Part shown: one piece after another, positions 8,491-18,033 of the stretch
Numbering within the stretch: position 1 is the stretch's first letter
How the letters are laid out: each line of letters starts with the position of its first letter
DNA from: an uncultured Ilumatobacter sp.
GTDB lineage: Bacteria; Actinomycetota; Acidimicrobiia; Acidimicrobiales; Ilumatobacteraceae
DNA: 64,000 bases
NCBI GenBank assembly: GCA_938091165.1
Contig: CALKNK010000005.1
Span: 51,732 to 115,731, forward strand
Direction: 5' to 3'
Program-made: the position numbers and the translations under genes
Notes under the pieces: model-generated
Database searches by the model: none
Told to the model about the DNA's origin: nothing
The model's input: the letters and a program-made list of their open reading frames with translations, nothing else

Positions 8491-8808
8491 TTGGCCTCTA
8501 GCCCACAGTCGTACCAGAAGCGACAGCGCGAACTCCGGAAAAAAGAGCGGAAGGCCGAAAAGCAGGCCATCCGTCACGGAAAGACCGCTGCGAAGAAGGA
8601 AGACGACGGTTCCGAAGCTCCCGACGAGGACACGTTACTCGAAGAGTTTCGCGTTCTGAGCGAGAGTTTCGCCGAGGGTGAGGTCAGCCAGGACGACTTC
8701 GATTACCGCAAGGCAGAGATTTTCCACGCCATGGGTTTAGGTGACGCACCCGAGCCCAGAGAAAGTGGTGAAGAAGCCGTAGACGAAGCGGTCGAGTCTG
8801 CCGACTGA
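8491..8808 (+). CDS. Small highly charged hypothetical protein downstream of csp
   Basis: 105 aa with a likely TTG start at 8491, preceded by GAGGCGATC 13 bases after the csp stop. The first 35 residues are strongly basic and predicted helical (SYQKRQRELRKKERKAEKQA). The rest is acidic, with EDTLLEEFRVLSESFAEGEV in the middle. Lys-rich N-termini of this kind occur in several RNA-associated small proteins, but I do not recognise a named family. It shares a terminator with csp, so a role beside the cold-shock protein is possible but inferred. Confidence 0.75.
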   Translation: MASSPQSYQKRQRELRKKERKAEKQAIRHGKTAAKKEDDGSEAPDEDTLLEEFRVLSESFAEGEVSQDDFDYRKAEIFHAMGLGDAPEPRESGEEAVDEAVESAD

Positions 8809-8829
8809 CACTTATCGTCTCAATTTTGC

Positions 8830-8869
8830 GATGACCCTTGTGCTTTAGCGCAGGGGTCATCGTCGTTTT
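8830..8869 (+). terminator. Rho-independent terminator after the csp operon
   Basis: GATGACCCTTG (8830-8840) pairs with CAGGGGTCATC (8851-8861) apart from one wobble pair, followed by GTCGTTTTC. Confidence 0.8.
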
Positions 8870-8965
8870 CAGATCAAGCGCGGAACGCAACTCAGCTACC
8901 GGTGTACAGCTCAGGTCACTCGCGGCTTATGGAATGACCTCGAAGTTGCGTAGGTTGACTTCTGC

Positions 8966-10729
8966 ATGACTGCTAATACGCACGATGACCCGACGCTCTA
9001 CGACCTAGTAATCGTCGGCGGTTCTGCAGGCGGGCTCTCGGTAGCGATTTCATCGCTGCGCTCTGGGCTCGACCGAATTCGAATCCTAGAGTCAGCGGGC
9101 CGAGTCGCGCTGCCTGACTTGATCGGCCCAAATCAGCTTGATGTTGGCTTCGGCGAAGCCGTCACCTCAGTCGACGTCGTAGGTGATCACCTCGTGGTCA
9201 ATACCAACCGACTGAGCTACCGCACCCGTGCCGTGTTGGTAGCGGACCGACGCGACAGCGCAGGTTGGAAACCGCCGATCCCGCTGCCTGAAACCAACCG
9301 CATCCACATCGATCAATTCAACGCTGGCACCGATCAAGACATCTTGGTCGTCGGTCTCTCCGATCACGCTGTTGAGTTGATCGCGCAGTACGCCGATGGT
9401 GGAAATCGGATGGTGCTTGCCGCTGGCGGCATGGACCCGACGCTCCTTTCGCCTGCTGGCGCCAGCGTCCTACGTAAGCTCGAGCGGGACCGCCAGGCGA
9501 CGTTGCTCTATCGGTCAACCCCGCAGCACATAACGCTGGCGGGTGAGTTTCCAATGGCTGAGTTCGGCGACCGCCGGACCCCTGATCTTCAGTTTGACCA
9601 CATCGTGTTTGCCTCCCCACGCGCCGCCCTGACGCCAGACGATGTTGGTGCCAGCGCAGCTGCGATCGAATCCGGCAAAGTATGGTTCATTGGTGATCCA
9701 GGTCCAGGTGTTCCTGCAACCACTGCGCCTGGGTGGCAGGTCGGCGTGGCACTCGCCGAGGCATGTTTTCCGGAGATCGACCCTCCTATGCCGCCTTCGT
9801 CGATTGAACGGCGTGCCCGTCACGTGGGGGCCATTGAAGAGTTGCGTGATGAGCATTACAACGCCACGATCACCTACTTCGAGCCGACACATTCTGACCT
9901 TTGGGTGCTGCGCGTCAAGCCGGACAACGGCGAAACCTCCTATGTACCCGGCCAGTACGCATCGCTTGGATTGGGGTACTGGGAAGAGCGGATTGACGAC
10001 GCTGATGACCTTGAGGCAGAGAAGCGTTGGGACAAACTGATTCGCCGCTCGTATTCGATCTCGTCGCGAATTTTCGACGACTACGGCTACCTGACTGACG
10101 AGAATGGCCTCGACGAACTCGAGTTTTACATTGTTCTTGTTCCACCTACATCAGATAACACTCCGGCGCTCACGCCGCGTCTCGCGTTGAAAAAGATCGG
10201 TGATCGCATCTACCTCGGCCCGAAGGTCGCCGGCCGTTATACCCTCAACTCGGTCCAGGACCCGACTGCTGAGATCGTGTTTTTCTCAACCGGTACGGGT
10301 GAGGCGCCGCATAACGGCATGGTTATTGACCTGTTGCGCAAGGGCCACACAGGTCCCATCATTTCTGCGGTCACGGTGCGTCAAAACGCGGACCTCGGGT
10401 ACGCCGACAAGCACCGCGAGCTCGAAACGCGATACCCGAACTATCACTACGTGCCCATGCCTACTCGCGAGAAAAGTGTTCCGAAGCGGTACCTACAGGA
10501 TCTGGTGCGCGACAACGACTTCTCTGAAAAGCTTGGAGTCACGCTGTCACCGGACACCAGCCACATCTTCCTGTGCGGTAACCCGGCAATGATCGGACTC
10601 CCACAAGAAGTCGACGGTAAGCAAGAGTTTCCCGAGACCACGGGTGTCGTCGAGTTGCTGTTACAACAGGGGTTCAGCCTCGATCGCCGCAACGCACCTG
10701 GCAACATCCACTACGAGGAATACTGGTAG
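8966..10729 (+). CDS. Fusion of a thioredoxin-reductase-like flavoprotein to ferredoxin-NADP reductase
   Basis: 587 aa in two parts. Residues 1 to about 280 read as a two-dinucleotide-domain flavoprotein: DLVIVGGSAGGLSVAISS binds FAD, and a late VWFIGDPGPGVPATTAPGWQ corresponds to the second FAD contact. The NADPH Rossmann motif is eroded (ILVVGLSDHAVE) and no CxxC redox pair is visible. Residues 290-587 form a complete FNR: YVPGQYASLGL and RRSYSIS bind FAD, STGTGEAPHNGM and FLCGNPAMIG bind NADPH, and the C-terminus HYEEYW ends in the aromatic residue that stacks on FAD. The second half should move electrons between NADPH and ferredoxin or flavodoxin. The first half may be regulatory or deliver electrons elsewhere. 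The fusion is uncommon. Confidence 0.87.
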   Translation: MTANTHDDPTLYDLVIVGGSAGGLSVAISSLRSGLDRIRILESAGRVALPDLIGPNQLDVGFGEAVTSVDVVGDHLVVNTNRLSYRTRAVLVADRRDSAGWKPPIPLPETNRIHIDQFNAGTDQDILVVGLSDHAVELIAQYADGGNRMVLAAGGMDPTLLSPAGASVLRKLERDRQATLLYRSTPQHITLAGEFPMAEFGDRRTPDLQFDHIVFASPRAALTPDDVGASAAAIESGKVWFIGDPGPGVPATTAPGWQVGVALAEACFPEIDPPMPPSSIERRARHVGAIEELRDEHYNATITYFEPTHSDLWVLRVKPDNGETSYVPGQYASLGLGYWEERIDDADDLEAEKRWDKLIRRSYSISSRIFDDYGYLTDENGLDELEFYIVLVPPTSDNTPALTPRLALKKIGDRIYLGPKVAGRYTLNSVQDPTAEIVFFSTGTGEAPHNGMVIDLLRKGHTGPIISAVTVRQNADLGYADKHRELETRYPNYHYVPMPTREKSVPKRYLQDLVRDNDFSEKLGVTLSPDTSHIFLCGNPAMIGLPQEVDGKQEFPETTGVVELLLQQGFSLDRRNAPGNIHYEEYW

Positions 10730-10746
10730 AGCTCCACGTAGATCTT

Positions 10747-12051
10747 TCACTCGGCGGCCATTGCGTCGGCCATCTCGGCGGCGTCAAAGATTTGTGAAAG
10801 TGAAATCGCCACTGTTGCGAGGTTGCGGCTGTCACACGCTTCAAGGACGCCGTCACTCATTGACTCATCGACGGGCAGGAAGCCGCCGTAGGATCGGTGA
10901 GTTTGGCCGACCGGGAGCGGTCGCCCGCAGATCAGTGTGCCGACCTCGAGTTGTTGCTTGGGGACAGTGCCGACGATTGTGACGCTGGTGCGGCTGCGCA
11001 AGTCAATGAGTTCAAGCGCAGCGTGTGTCGACTTCTTCACACGAAATACGCTTCGCGACGCCCGGATCCACTGCTCCGTGAGTTCGACCTCGTCGGCAGG
11101 GAGTACAGCGTGTTTCGCCTTAAAGAAACGGCTGGCCACGTCGCCTTCGTGCAGGGCAATGTCGGTCGGAATGTAGGACGACTCAAGCATGGTGGCCAGG
11201 TCCGGTGTCTGCAGGCTGCTTGTTATTTCAGCTACAACGGTGTCAGGAAGGTACCGGTTGGTGATCTGCATGAAACGCATCATCTTGAGGTACAGCCACG
11301 CCGCCCGATCGTTGAGCGAATGGAGCTCCTTACCGAGGTGGCAGTGTTTGTATTTCTTGCTGGACCCACACGGACAGACATCGTTGCGGCCGGCGATCGG
11401 CTTGGGTCGCTGCGCAGCAAACGGAGCAATTTCTTCGGCCAGTTCGACACCAAGGCCAAGGTCGCTGGTGATCGGATCGTATGCGGCATCAAGGTCAATC
11501 TCAGTGTCCACTCCAGCGGCTCGTAGGAGGTCTCTTGCTTCGATTGGGTTACTTCCGTCGGCTTGCAGCGCAGCGAGGTCGATCAGCACCGAGGCGTGGC
11601 CACTGTCGCGCACCAACTCCAGCAAGCGGGTGGACTCATCGTTGTCCAGCTGAAGAGCCGCCTGCCGCGACATGAGCCAAATAACGCCAGGCTGACTACC
11701 TTCGAGTGAGCCCACAATCTCGTCGATGAACGGCTGCAACGCGTCGCCAGTGAGGCCTTCTTCGGACCAGGCGTCCCATGCGGCGAGCGCTATCTCTGGG
11801 TCGTTGAGCGCTCGTGTGAACAGTGCCAGCGACTGTTTCTGCTCCGTAGCGTCGCCGAACGCCGGTTTGCCGTTTTGCGCGAAGAGCGCGGCGGCATTGG
11901 TGAGCAGCAGGAAGAGTTGTGTCTGCTCTTCATCGAAACTGAATCGCATCGCAAGCCGTTCAGCTGCCTCTGATTCGATCGCATCATCGGGAGTGTCGGC
12001 GGATGGCGCGTCGGATTCGGTGTTTATCTCAGATGAGGTCTCATCGCTCAT
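10747..12051 (-). CDS. SEC-C motif protein of unknown function
   Basis: 434 aa. One recognisable element is a SEC-C zinc-binding motif near residues 220-240 (GRNDVCPCGSSKKYKHCH), the same metal site found at the SecA C-terminus. Acidic, low-complexity residues fill the first 35 positions. The remainder is helical and resembles no enzyme I can name. SEC-C modules appear in many stand-alone proteins where they mediate protein or nucleic-acid contacts. It converges on the FNR fusion gene, with only 17 bases between the stops, and precedes a PaaI thioesterase on the other side with an 81-base gap. Confidence 0.8.
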   Translation of the reverse strand: MSDETSSEINTESDAPSADTPDDAIESEAAERLAMRFSFDEEQTQLFLLLTNAAALFAQNGKPAFGDATEQKQSLALFTRALNDPEIALAAWDAWSEEGLTGDALQPFIDEIVGSLEGSQPGVIWLMSRQAALQLDNDESTRLLELVRDSGHASVLIDLAALQADGSNPIEARDLLRAAGVDTEIDLDAAYDPITSDLGLGVELAEEIAPFAAQRPKPIAGRNDVCPCGSSKKYKHCHLGKELHSLNDRAAWLYLKMMRFMQITNRYLPDTVVAEITSSLQTPDLATMLESSYIPTDIALHEGDVASRFFKAKHAVLPADEVELTEQWIRASRSVFRVKKSTHAALELIDLRSRTSVTIVGTVPKQQLEVGTLICGRPLPVGQTHRSYGGFLPVDESMSDGVLEACDSRNLATVAISLSQIFDAAEMADAMAAE

Positions 12052-12132
12052 TACTGCATCCTGCCGCAGAGCTAATTGACTCGCACTTGAGTCGCCGATG
12101 AATCCGTCTTGTTCGCCGCGCCCGCAACGCCA

Positions 12133-12534
12133 TCAGCCGCCAAGGATCGCAAAGGTGCCCGAACTCGTTGCGACGAGTCGATCATCGCCGTCGTGTACTC
12201 GTGCTTCAAGGTGAACGATGCTACGACCGCGCTTCACGACCGTAGCTTCGGCAACTAACTTCCCGTCCGACGCCGGTCGGATAAAACGCAGTGAAAGTTC
12301 AACGCTTGCACAGTAAAAATTACTGTCGATCACGCTCATTGTGGCTCTCCCCATCGCTGTGTCGACCAGCGCGAAGAGCACGGCGCCGTGAACAACACCG
12401 TTCGGGTTGGCGTGTTGATCGTCGACGAGCAGGGTTGCAGTTGCCGCGCCCATTTCGACATCGGAAAGCTCCATGCCAAGGTACTCCTGCAAAGGAAAAC
12501 TGGTTCCCTCGTCGCTGACTGCCTGCTCGCTCAT
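12133..12534 (-). CDS. PaaI-family hotdog thioesterase
   Basis: 133 aa, the normal size for a single hotdog fold. The signature NPNGVVHGAVLFALVDTAMG contains the HG(A/G)xxxxxxD arrangement that lines the acyl-CoA thioesterase site. It would hydrolyse small or aromatic acyl-CoA, recycling CoA. It stands alone on the minus strand, 205 bases from the glycosidase-like gene, so its pathway is not evident. Confidence 0.92.
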   Translation of the reverse strand: MSEQAVSDEGTSFPLQEYLGMELSDVEMGAATATLLVDDQHANPNGVVHGAVLFALVDTAMGRATMSVIDSNFYCASVELSLRFIRPASDGKLVAEATVVKRGRSIVHLEARVHDGDDRLVATSSGTFAILGG

Positions 12535-12739
12535 GGTGGGAAAACTTACCGATCGCCGGTGATGCGTAGTTAGCTGAAGTAGCGGTTGTGGTGCGTGTTT
12601 TCAGATCTTGAAGTTGCAAAGCGTTGGCCAAGTTCATCGGGGTGAAACTGCGCGGCGGATGACAGACGGCGATCAGCATGTTGGCCGATGTCGAACGCGG
12701 TAGAAAAAGTCGGTGTCGTCAGCCCAAAAGCGGCAGGAG

Positions 12740-13933
12740 TCAGCTGATCTGCGGTTGACGAACACCGCCGTCGGCCAACTCTTTGAAGCGATCAGCGACT
12801 GGACGGGCGCGCCGCTCAGTGTCGTACAGCCCGACTTCGGTCACTGCGCCGGTTGGTTCGATGAGCGCTGTCTGCCAATCGAACTGGTCGCCGCGGCTGT
12901 ACCAGCAGATCCCGCGTGCCGGACGTCCGTCGGCGCGCAGCCGAGCAAGCCCCGCAGTGAACTCGTTGAGCCACGGAATCTGCTGGTCAAGTGGCAGTGT
13001 GAGGTTTGAAGTCTCAGCAATCCAGAAAGGTTGGTCGTAGCGGTCGTGCCACCGCTCGATCTCGGCAACCGCAAAGTTGATGAGTTCACGTGAGGTCCAC
13101 GTAGGGCGGTCACCCCCAACTGGCATGACTGAGATCGGGTAGATATCGAGTCCGGCAACAAGGCAGTCGTGTTGGGCCAGTGATCGGATGCGCGCAAGCT
13201 GAGCTACGTCGAGGCCATCGAAGTAGCCAGCAACAGCGGGCTCGTGGCCGAAGTGAAGATCCCAGACGAGCCAACCAAGCGTGCGAATTCGCTCGACATC
13301 AGCCGTTGCCTCAGGTGAGTCGTTTACGGCTACGGGAATGTCGAAGCCCTCTGAACCAATCCACCACCCGCTGCGATCAGTGCGGATGAGAGCGACTGCT
13401 TCGAGGTTGGCTTGCACGATGTTTGCGAGCGCCTGGGCATGCGCTTCAGTCGTTGCGGCCATGTCGTTCCAAATACCGAACCGAGCGGACAGGCGTGCCG
13501 TGATGCCAGGCTCGTTGATCGGCGTAAACCAGCGCGGCGAGGGATAACGATCAAGAAAGGCCTTGACGTACTTTTCGAAACCGTCGACCCATGCGCGGTC
13601 GACGAAGCCTGGGTAGTGATCGGGGAGTCCAAAATGGAGGAACTCGACGATCGGTTCGAGGCCGGCGGCTGCACACGCGGCGAAAGCCCGATCCCAAATT
13701 GACCAGTCGTAGATGCCTGGCTCGGGCTCAGCGAGCCGCCACGGAGTTCCGTACCGCACGACCCGTACGCCGAGATCGGCGATAGCAGCAAGATCATCCT
13801 CCATGTGCTTGTCGTGCCCCGACTCAGCGAACTGATCCTGTCGATACCGCTCACCTTGGCGCATCACAACTGGGTCGGATCCTTCTTCGCCGATCGACCA
13901 GACGAAGTCAGGGAACTCATTAGGGTCAACCAC
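12740..13933 (-). CDS. Family 1 glycosyl hydrolase-like protein
   Basis: 397-aa TIM-barrel hydrolase similar to the short GH1-like proteins often annotated beta-glucosidase. The probable acid/base is Glu141 in FTPINEPG and the probable nucleophile Glu307 in WIAETSN, both at the ends of beta strands as expected for clan GH-A retaining enzymes. ICWYSRGDQFDWQ near the C-terminus corresponds to the aglycone-side loop. There is no signal peptide, so it is intracellular. No sugar transporter or regulator lies beside it. The substrate is uncertain; a beta-linked glucoside or a small glycoconjugate is likely. Confidence 0.82.
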   Translation of the reverse strand: MVDPNEFPDFVWSIGEEGSDPVVMRQGERYRQDQFAESGHDKHMEDDLAAIADLGVRVVRYGTPWRLAEPEPGIYDWSIWDRAFAACAAAGLEPIVEFLHFGLPDHYPGFVDRAWVDGFEKYVKAFLDRYPSPRWFTPINEPGITARLSARFGIWNDMAATTEAHAQALANIVQANLEAVALIRTDRSGWWIGSEGFDIPVAVNDSPEATADVERIRTLGWLVWDLHFGHEPAVAGYFDGLDVAQLARIRSLAQHDCLVAGLDIYPISVMPVGGDRPTWTSRELINFAVAEIERWHDRYDQPFWIAETSNLTLPLDQQIPWLNEFTAGLARLRADGRPARGICWYSRGDQFDWQTALIEPTGAVTEVGLYDTERRARPVADRFKELADGGVRQPQIS

Positions 13934-14045
13934 GTCCGAAGTCTAGATCGGCACTCGCCTTCGTCTCTTTTCGTGGATGCCGGGACGGCAAGCCTGAGGC
14001 GAACAGCCGGTTTGAACCCTGGGCGACTACATGCGACACTGCAAC

Positions 14046-15431
14046 ATGGACTCGGACTACTTGATCGTCGGCGCTGGTGCGATGGGAATGGCGTTCGCGG
14101 ACACGATCCTTAACGAGACCAAAGCGGCCACGGTAACGATCGTCGACAAACACGCCCGGCCCGGCGGACACTGGAACGACGCCTACCCATTTGTTCGCCT
14201 CCATCAGCCGTCAGCGTTCTATGGCGTCAACTCGCGCCCGCTCGGCGACGATCGCATCGACGCTGTTGGCTGGAATGCAGGAATGTACGAACTCGCCTCA
14301 GGCGCCGAGGTGCTCACGTACTACGACCACTTAATGCACCGTGACTTCCTCCCCTCCGGGCGGGTGCGGTACCTACCCATGAGCGAATACGACACTGCGA
14401 GCCACGACATCGTCTCTCTTACCACCGCTGAGCGCACGAATATAGACGCTGCCACGCTCGTCAATGCCAGCTACATGAAGGTCAGCGTTCCGTCGCAACG
14501 GCCACCCTCCTTCGTGGTGGCCGATGGTGTGCACTGCGCTCCACTGAATGAGCTGCCAAACATCGCTCAGCCAACTGACGGGTACGTTGTGATTGGCGCA
14601 GGCAAGACTGGCGCAGATGCCTGCCTCTGGCTGCTCAAGAACGGCGTCAATCCCAGCGACATCCGCTGGGTTATGCCACGCGATTCGTGGTACCTCGACC
14701 GGGAGGGAATCCAGCCCGGCCAGTTCTTCGAACGTACCGCTGAACGCTTCATCGCTCAATTTCGCCACATTGCTGAGTCGGACTCAATCGCTGATCTGTT
14801 TCAGCGACTTGAAAGCAACGGAGTCCTTTATCGACTGACCACCGACGTCACGCCGACGATGTTTCGCTGCTCGACCATGACGCAAGCCGAACTTGAACAA
14901 CTTCGACGGATTGTCAACGTCACACGGCTTGGGCGAGTGCAACGTATTGACACGACAGAGATAGTGCTCGACGGCGGCACCGTGCCGACTACGACTAAAA
15001 CAGCGCACATTGACTGCACTGCAGACGGCCTTGAACGTCGCCCAGCTGTGCCTGTCTTCGATGGCAACTGCATTACGCTGCAGACCGTTCGTCATTGCCA
15101 GCAGGTGTTCAGCGCAGCGTTCATCGCGCACTGCGAGGTTGCCTATAAAACCGAGGCGGCGAAAAATAATTTATGTGGTGTCGTACCGCACCCAGACAGT
15201 GCAACTGACTGGATTCGCACGGTCCTCGGTAATTCGCTCAACGCAACGCGGTGGAATGCTGATGCTGACCTGCAGAAATGGCTTGCCGGCAGCCGACTCG
15301 ACGGATTCAGTACAACGGAGCCACCAAGTGACGAGCTGATCGCCGTGATGATGACGGCACTCGACGACGCCGAACCAGCTCTAGCAAAGCTTGAAAAGTA
15401 CGTAGCGGAACTCGACGCAGCGGGTCTGTAA
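14046..15431 (+). CDS. FAD/NAD(P)-binding flavoprotein, monooxygenase-like
   Basis: 461 aa from the ATG at 14046; an in-frame ATG at 14031 would add five residues. YLIVGAGAMGMAFAD is the FAD Rossmann motif. Then RPGGHWNDAYPFVRLHQPSAFYG resembles the flavin monooxygenase region following the first domain, and YVVIGAGKTGADACLWLL is a second, NAD(P)-binding Rossmann motif. The class B monooxygenase fingerprint FxGxxxHxxxW is not visible, so the activity is uncertain; it could be an oxidase or reductase. It converges with the BVMO-hydrolase gene, separated by 28 bases. Confidence 0.85.
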   Translation: MDSDYLIVGAGAMGMAFADTILNETKAATVTIVDKHARPGGHWNDAYPFVRLHQPSAFYGVNSRPLGDDRIDAVGWNAGMYELASGAEVLTYYDHLMHRDFLPSGRVRYLPMSEYDTASHDIVSLTTAERTNIDAATLVNASYMKVSVPSQRPPSFVVADGVHCAPLNELPNIAQPTDGYVVIGAGKTGADACLWLLKNGVNPSDIRWVMPRDSWYLDREGIQPGQFFERTAERFIAQFRHIAESDSIADLFQRLESNGVLYRLTTDVTPTMFRCSTMTQAELEQLRRIVNVTRLGRVQRIDTTEIVLDGGTVPTTTKTAHIDCTADGLERRPAVPVFDGNCITLQTVRHCQQVFSAAFIAHCEVAYKTEAAKNNLCGVVPHPDSATDWIRTVLGNSLNATRWNADADLQKWLAGSRLDGFSTTEPPSDELIAVMMTALDDAEPALAKLEKYVAELDAAGL

Positions 15432-15459
15432 ATCGTTCGGGTGAGGCGTTGAGGATCGA

Positions 15460-18033
15460 TCAGTCGCGAACGTTTGCTCCGAACATGCCTCGAAGCGCAT
15501 TGCCCATCGCCTCACGTATTGCAGTCGGGGTAATCAGCACATCGACTGCACCGGTCGATGTATGCGTCTGGCCCTGCGCCTGAAGGTGTTCGACAGACAC
15601 GCCTGCAGCGTCGAGGGCCTGGGCATAGGCATCGCCCTCGTCGCGCAGCGGATCAAACTCACAAGTAACGATCATCGCCGGCGGCAGACCCCTCAGATCG
15701 GAGGCACGCAATGGTGACGCCTTCGGATCAGATCGCTGATCGCCGTCGCAGTAATGGTCCCAGAACCAGCGCATCAACGCAGTAGTCAGCACATAGCCGT
15801 CAGCATTTTCGGTGTATGACGGACGGGAGAAGTCGCAATCGGTCACTGGGTTAAGTAAGACCTGACCGACGATGGCGGGGCCACCTGCCAACTTTGCTTG
15901 CTGAGACGTCACCGCAGCAACGTTCGCGCCAGCACTCCAACCGGCGACTGCCAGTAGGTCAGCACGGACACCCAATTTGTCGGCGTTCGCAGCAACCCAC
16001 TGCGCTGAAGCTAGGCCATCATCAACGGCAGCCGGGAAGCGAGCCTCGGGTGCGTGGCGGTAATTGACTGACACAATCACTGCGTTGGAACGCACACAAA
16101 GGTCGCGGCACATCGGATCGTCAGACTCCTGATTACCCAGTACCCAGCCGCCACCGTGGAAGTAAACAACTACTGGATGCGGACCGTCTGACGCCGGTCG
16201 ATACAGCCGGTATGCCAGCTCGCCATCAGCGCCCTGCAACACCCCATCGACGATCTCGCCGACTTCAGGCCCAGCAGGCCGCGACTCAGCTGCGACCTGC
16301 ATAAATGCCCGAGCGTCTGCAACCGACATCGTCTCGAGCGCCGGCAACTTCAATTCGGCAACCGCGGCCAGCAACATCGCTACGTCCGGCTTTACACCAC
16401 GGATTACTCCGTCGTTCGTAGACGTCTTGCCAGCTTCCGACAGCGTGAATCCGACATACCCGTTTGCTACGACTTCGTCGCAGATCGCACGGTAGGCACC
16501 GACGCCACCGGGATACGGCAGAAAGACCGAGGGCTTACCTGGAACATTGGCACCCATGTACCAGGAATTTGCCGTCGGTAGCAGCGTGAGGTTGGCGATG
16601 TCGTTGCTGTGTTGCACCCAACGCTCTTGGGCTAACTCGGTTGGCTCGATTGAATCAACGCCCTTTGACTGCATATGTTCAATCAGGTCTGAGATCCAGT
16701 CAACGTGCTGTTCAATCGACACCATCATGTTCGACAGCACCGATGGGCTACCCGGCCCCGTGATCATGTAGAGGTTCGGGAACCCGACCGTCATCAATCC
16801 GAGGTATGTCATAGGCCCCTCAGCCCAGGCGTTACGCAACAACTTCCCGTCACGTCCGGTGATGTCGACACTGACGATTGCTCCGGTCATCGCGTCAAAG
16901 CCAGTGGCAAAGACAATCGCGTCAAACTCCATTGATTCGCTTGTGTCGATGCCGGTCTCTGTGATGGTGGCGATCGGATCGTTCTGCAGATCGATGAGCC
17001 GCACATTGTCACGGTTGTAGGTTTCGTAGTACCCGACGTCGAGACACGGCCGCTTGGTAGCGAAGTAGTGGTTGGTGGGACATAACGTCTCTGCGACGAC
17101 AGGATCGTCGACGATGTTACGAATCTTGCCGTGGATGAACTGCCGCATCGTGTCGTTTGCCTCGGCGTTGGTTCCGAGATCACTAAAGGGCGACAAATGG
17201 CCAAGTTCGCCGCGCTCCCAGGTCTCTTCGTACACCTCAAGCCGCTTCTCGTGGCTGACTTCAAGCGCACTCGTTTCGGCGATCGGTACGAATGGCACAC
17301 CAATGCGCGAAACCCTTGCCTCGGCTCGATACGCAGCGGGATCCTTGCGGTATTCGACTAGGCGGTTCTCCGCGATGGGGCCATGGTGCGCCGGGATCGA
17401 GAAGTTGGGTGTGCGCTGGAACACGGTGAGCTGAGCAGCCTGTTCAGCGATGATTGGGATCGATTGAATGCCTGAGGATCCAGTGCCGATAACGGCAACG
17501 CGCTTACCTGTGAAGTCAACATTCTTATGTGGCCAACTTCCGGTTAGGTACACCTCGCCCTTGAAACGACCCGCGCCCGGTACGTCGGGCACCTTGGGGA
17601 CCGACAGGCAGCCGGTAGCCATCACATAATGCTTGGCGATGACTGCTCCAGCCGACGTGCTGATCCTCCAGTGGTTAGCGCTGTCGTCCCACGCTGCTGA
17701 CTCCACTCGCGTTTCGAAACGGATGTTGCGCCGTAGATCGTGCTTGTCAGCAACAAAGTTGGCGTACGCCAGAATTTCGGGCTGGGTGGCGTAGCGCTCA
17801 GACCAGGTCCATTCGGTCTCGAGCTCCGGATCCCAGCTGTATGAGTAGTCGACTGTAAGAATGTCGCAGCGCGCACCTGGATAGCGATTCCAATACCACG
17901 TGCCACCAACACCGTCACCGGTTTCGATCACGATCGCGTTGAACCCGGCATCACGCATCCGCTTCAGCTGATACATCCCGGCAAATCCTGCCCCAACGAT
18001 CGCCACGTCCACATTTGCTGTGCTCTCGGTCAT
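15460..18033 (-). CDS. Baeyer-Villiger-type flavin monooxygenase fused to an alpha/beta-hydrolase
   Basis: 857 aa. Residues 1 to about 535 form a class B flavin monooxygenase: FAD motif GAGFAG (14-19), GVGGTWYWNRYPGARCDI (41-58), NADPH motif GTGSSG (183-188), and ATGFDAMTGA (377-385). Residues 600-857 form an HSL-type esterase: oxyanion HGGGW (626-630), nucleophile Ser700 in GWSAG, Asp794 in EFDPLRDEG, and His824 in GQTHTS. Such a chain could turn a ketone into an ester or lactone and then hydrolyse it. The class B fingerprint FxGxxxHxxxW reads FKGEVYLTGSW at 157-167, with Leu163 at the usual His position, so oxygenation chemistry may differ. There is no frameshift; it is one open frame with continuous codon use. 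Confidence 0.9.
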   Translation of the reverse strand: MTESTANVDVAIVGAGFAGMYQLKRMRDAGFNAIVIETGDGVGGTWYWNRYPGARCDILTVDYSYSWDPELETEWTWSERYATQPEILAYANFVADKHDLRRNIRFETRVESAAWDDSANHWRISTSAGAVIAKHYVMATGCLSVPKVPDVPGAGRFKGEVYLTGSWPHKNVDFTGKRVAVIGTGSSGIQSIPIIAEQAAQLTVFQRTPNFSIPAHHGPIAENRLVEYRKDPAAYRAEARVSRIGVPFVPIAETSALEVSHEKRLEVYEETWERGELGHLSPFSDLGTNAEANDTMRQFIHGKIRNIVDDPVVAETLCPTNHYFATKRPCLDVGYYETYNRDNVRLIDLQNDPIATITETGIDTSESMEFDAIVFATGFDAMTGAIVSVDITGRDGKLLRNAWAEGPMTYLGLMTVGFPNLYMITGPGSPSVLSNMMVSIEQHVDWISDLIEHMQSKGVDSIEPTELAQERWVQHSNDIANLTLLPTANSWYMGANVPGKPSVFLPYPGGVGAYRAICDEVVANGYVGFTLSEAGKTSTNDGVIRGVKPDVAMLLAAVAELKLPALETMSVADARAFMQVAAESRPAGPEVGEIVDGVLQGADGELAYRLYRPASDGPHPVVVYFHGGGWVLGNQESDDPMCRDLCVRSNAVIVSVNYRHAPEARFPAAVDDGLASAQWVAANADKLGVRADLLAVAGWSAGANVAAVTSQQAKLAGGPAIVGQVLLNPVTDCDFSRPSYTENADGYVLTTALMRWFWDHYCDGDQRSDPKASPLRASDLRGLPPAMIVTCEFDPLRDEGDAYAQALDAAGVSVEHLQAQGQTHTSTGAVDVLITPTAIREAMGNALRGMFGANVRD

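Noticed and set aside
15460..18033. Frameshift joining two separate genes into the BVMO-hydrolase
   Set aside because: The frame is continuous with steady codon use and a natural linker; fused relatives are plausible, and no remnant of an internal stop or start is seen.
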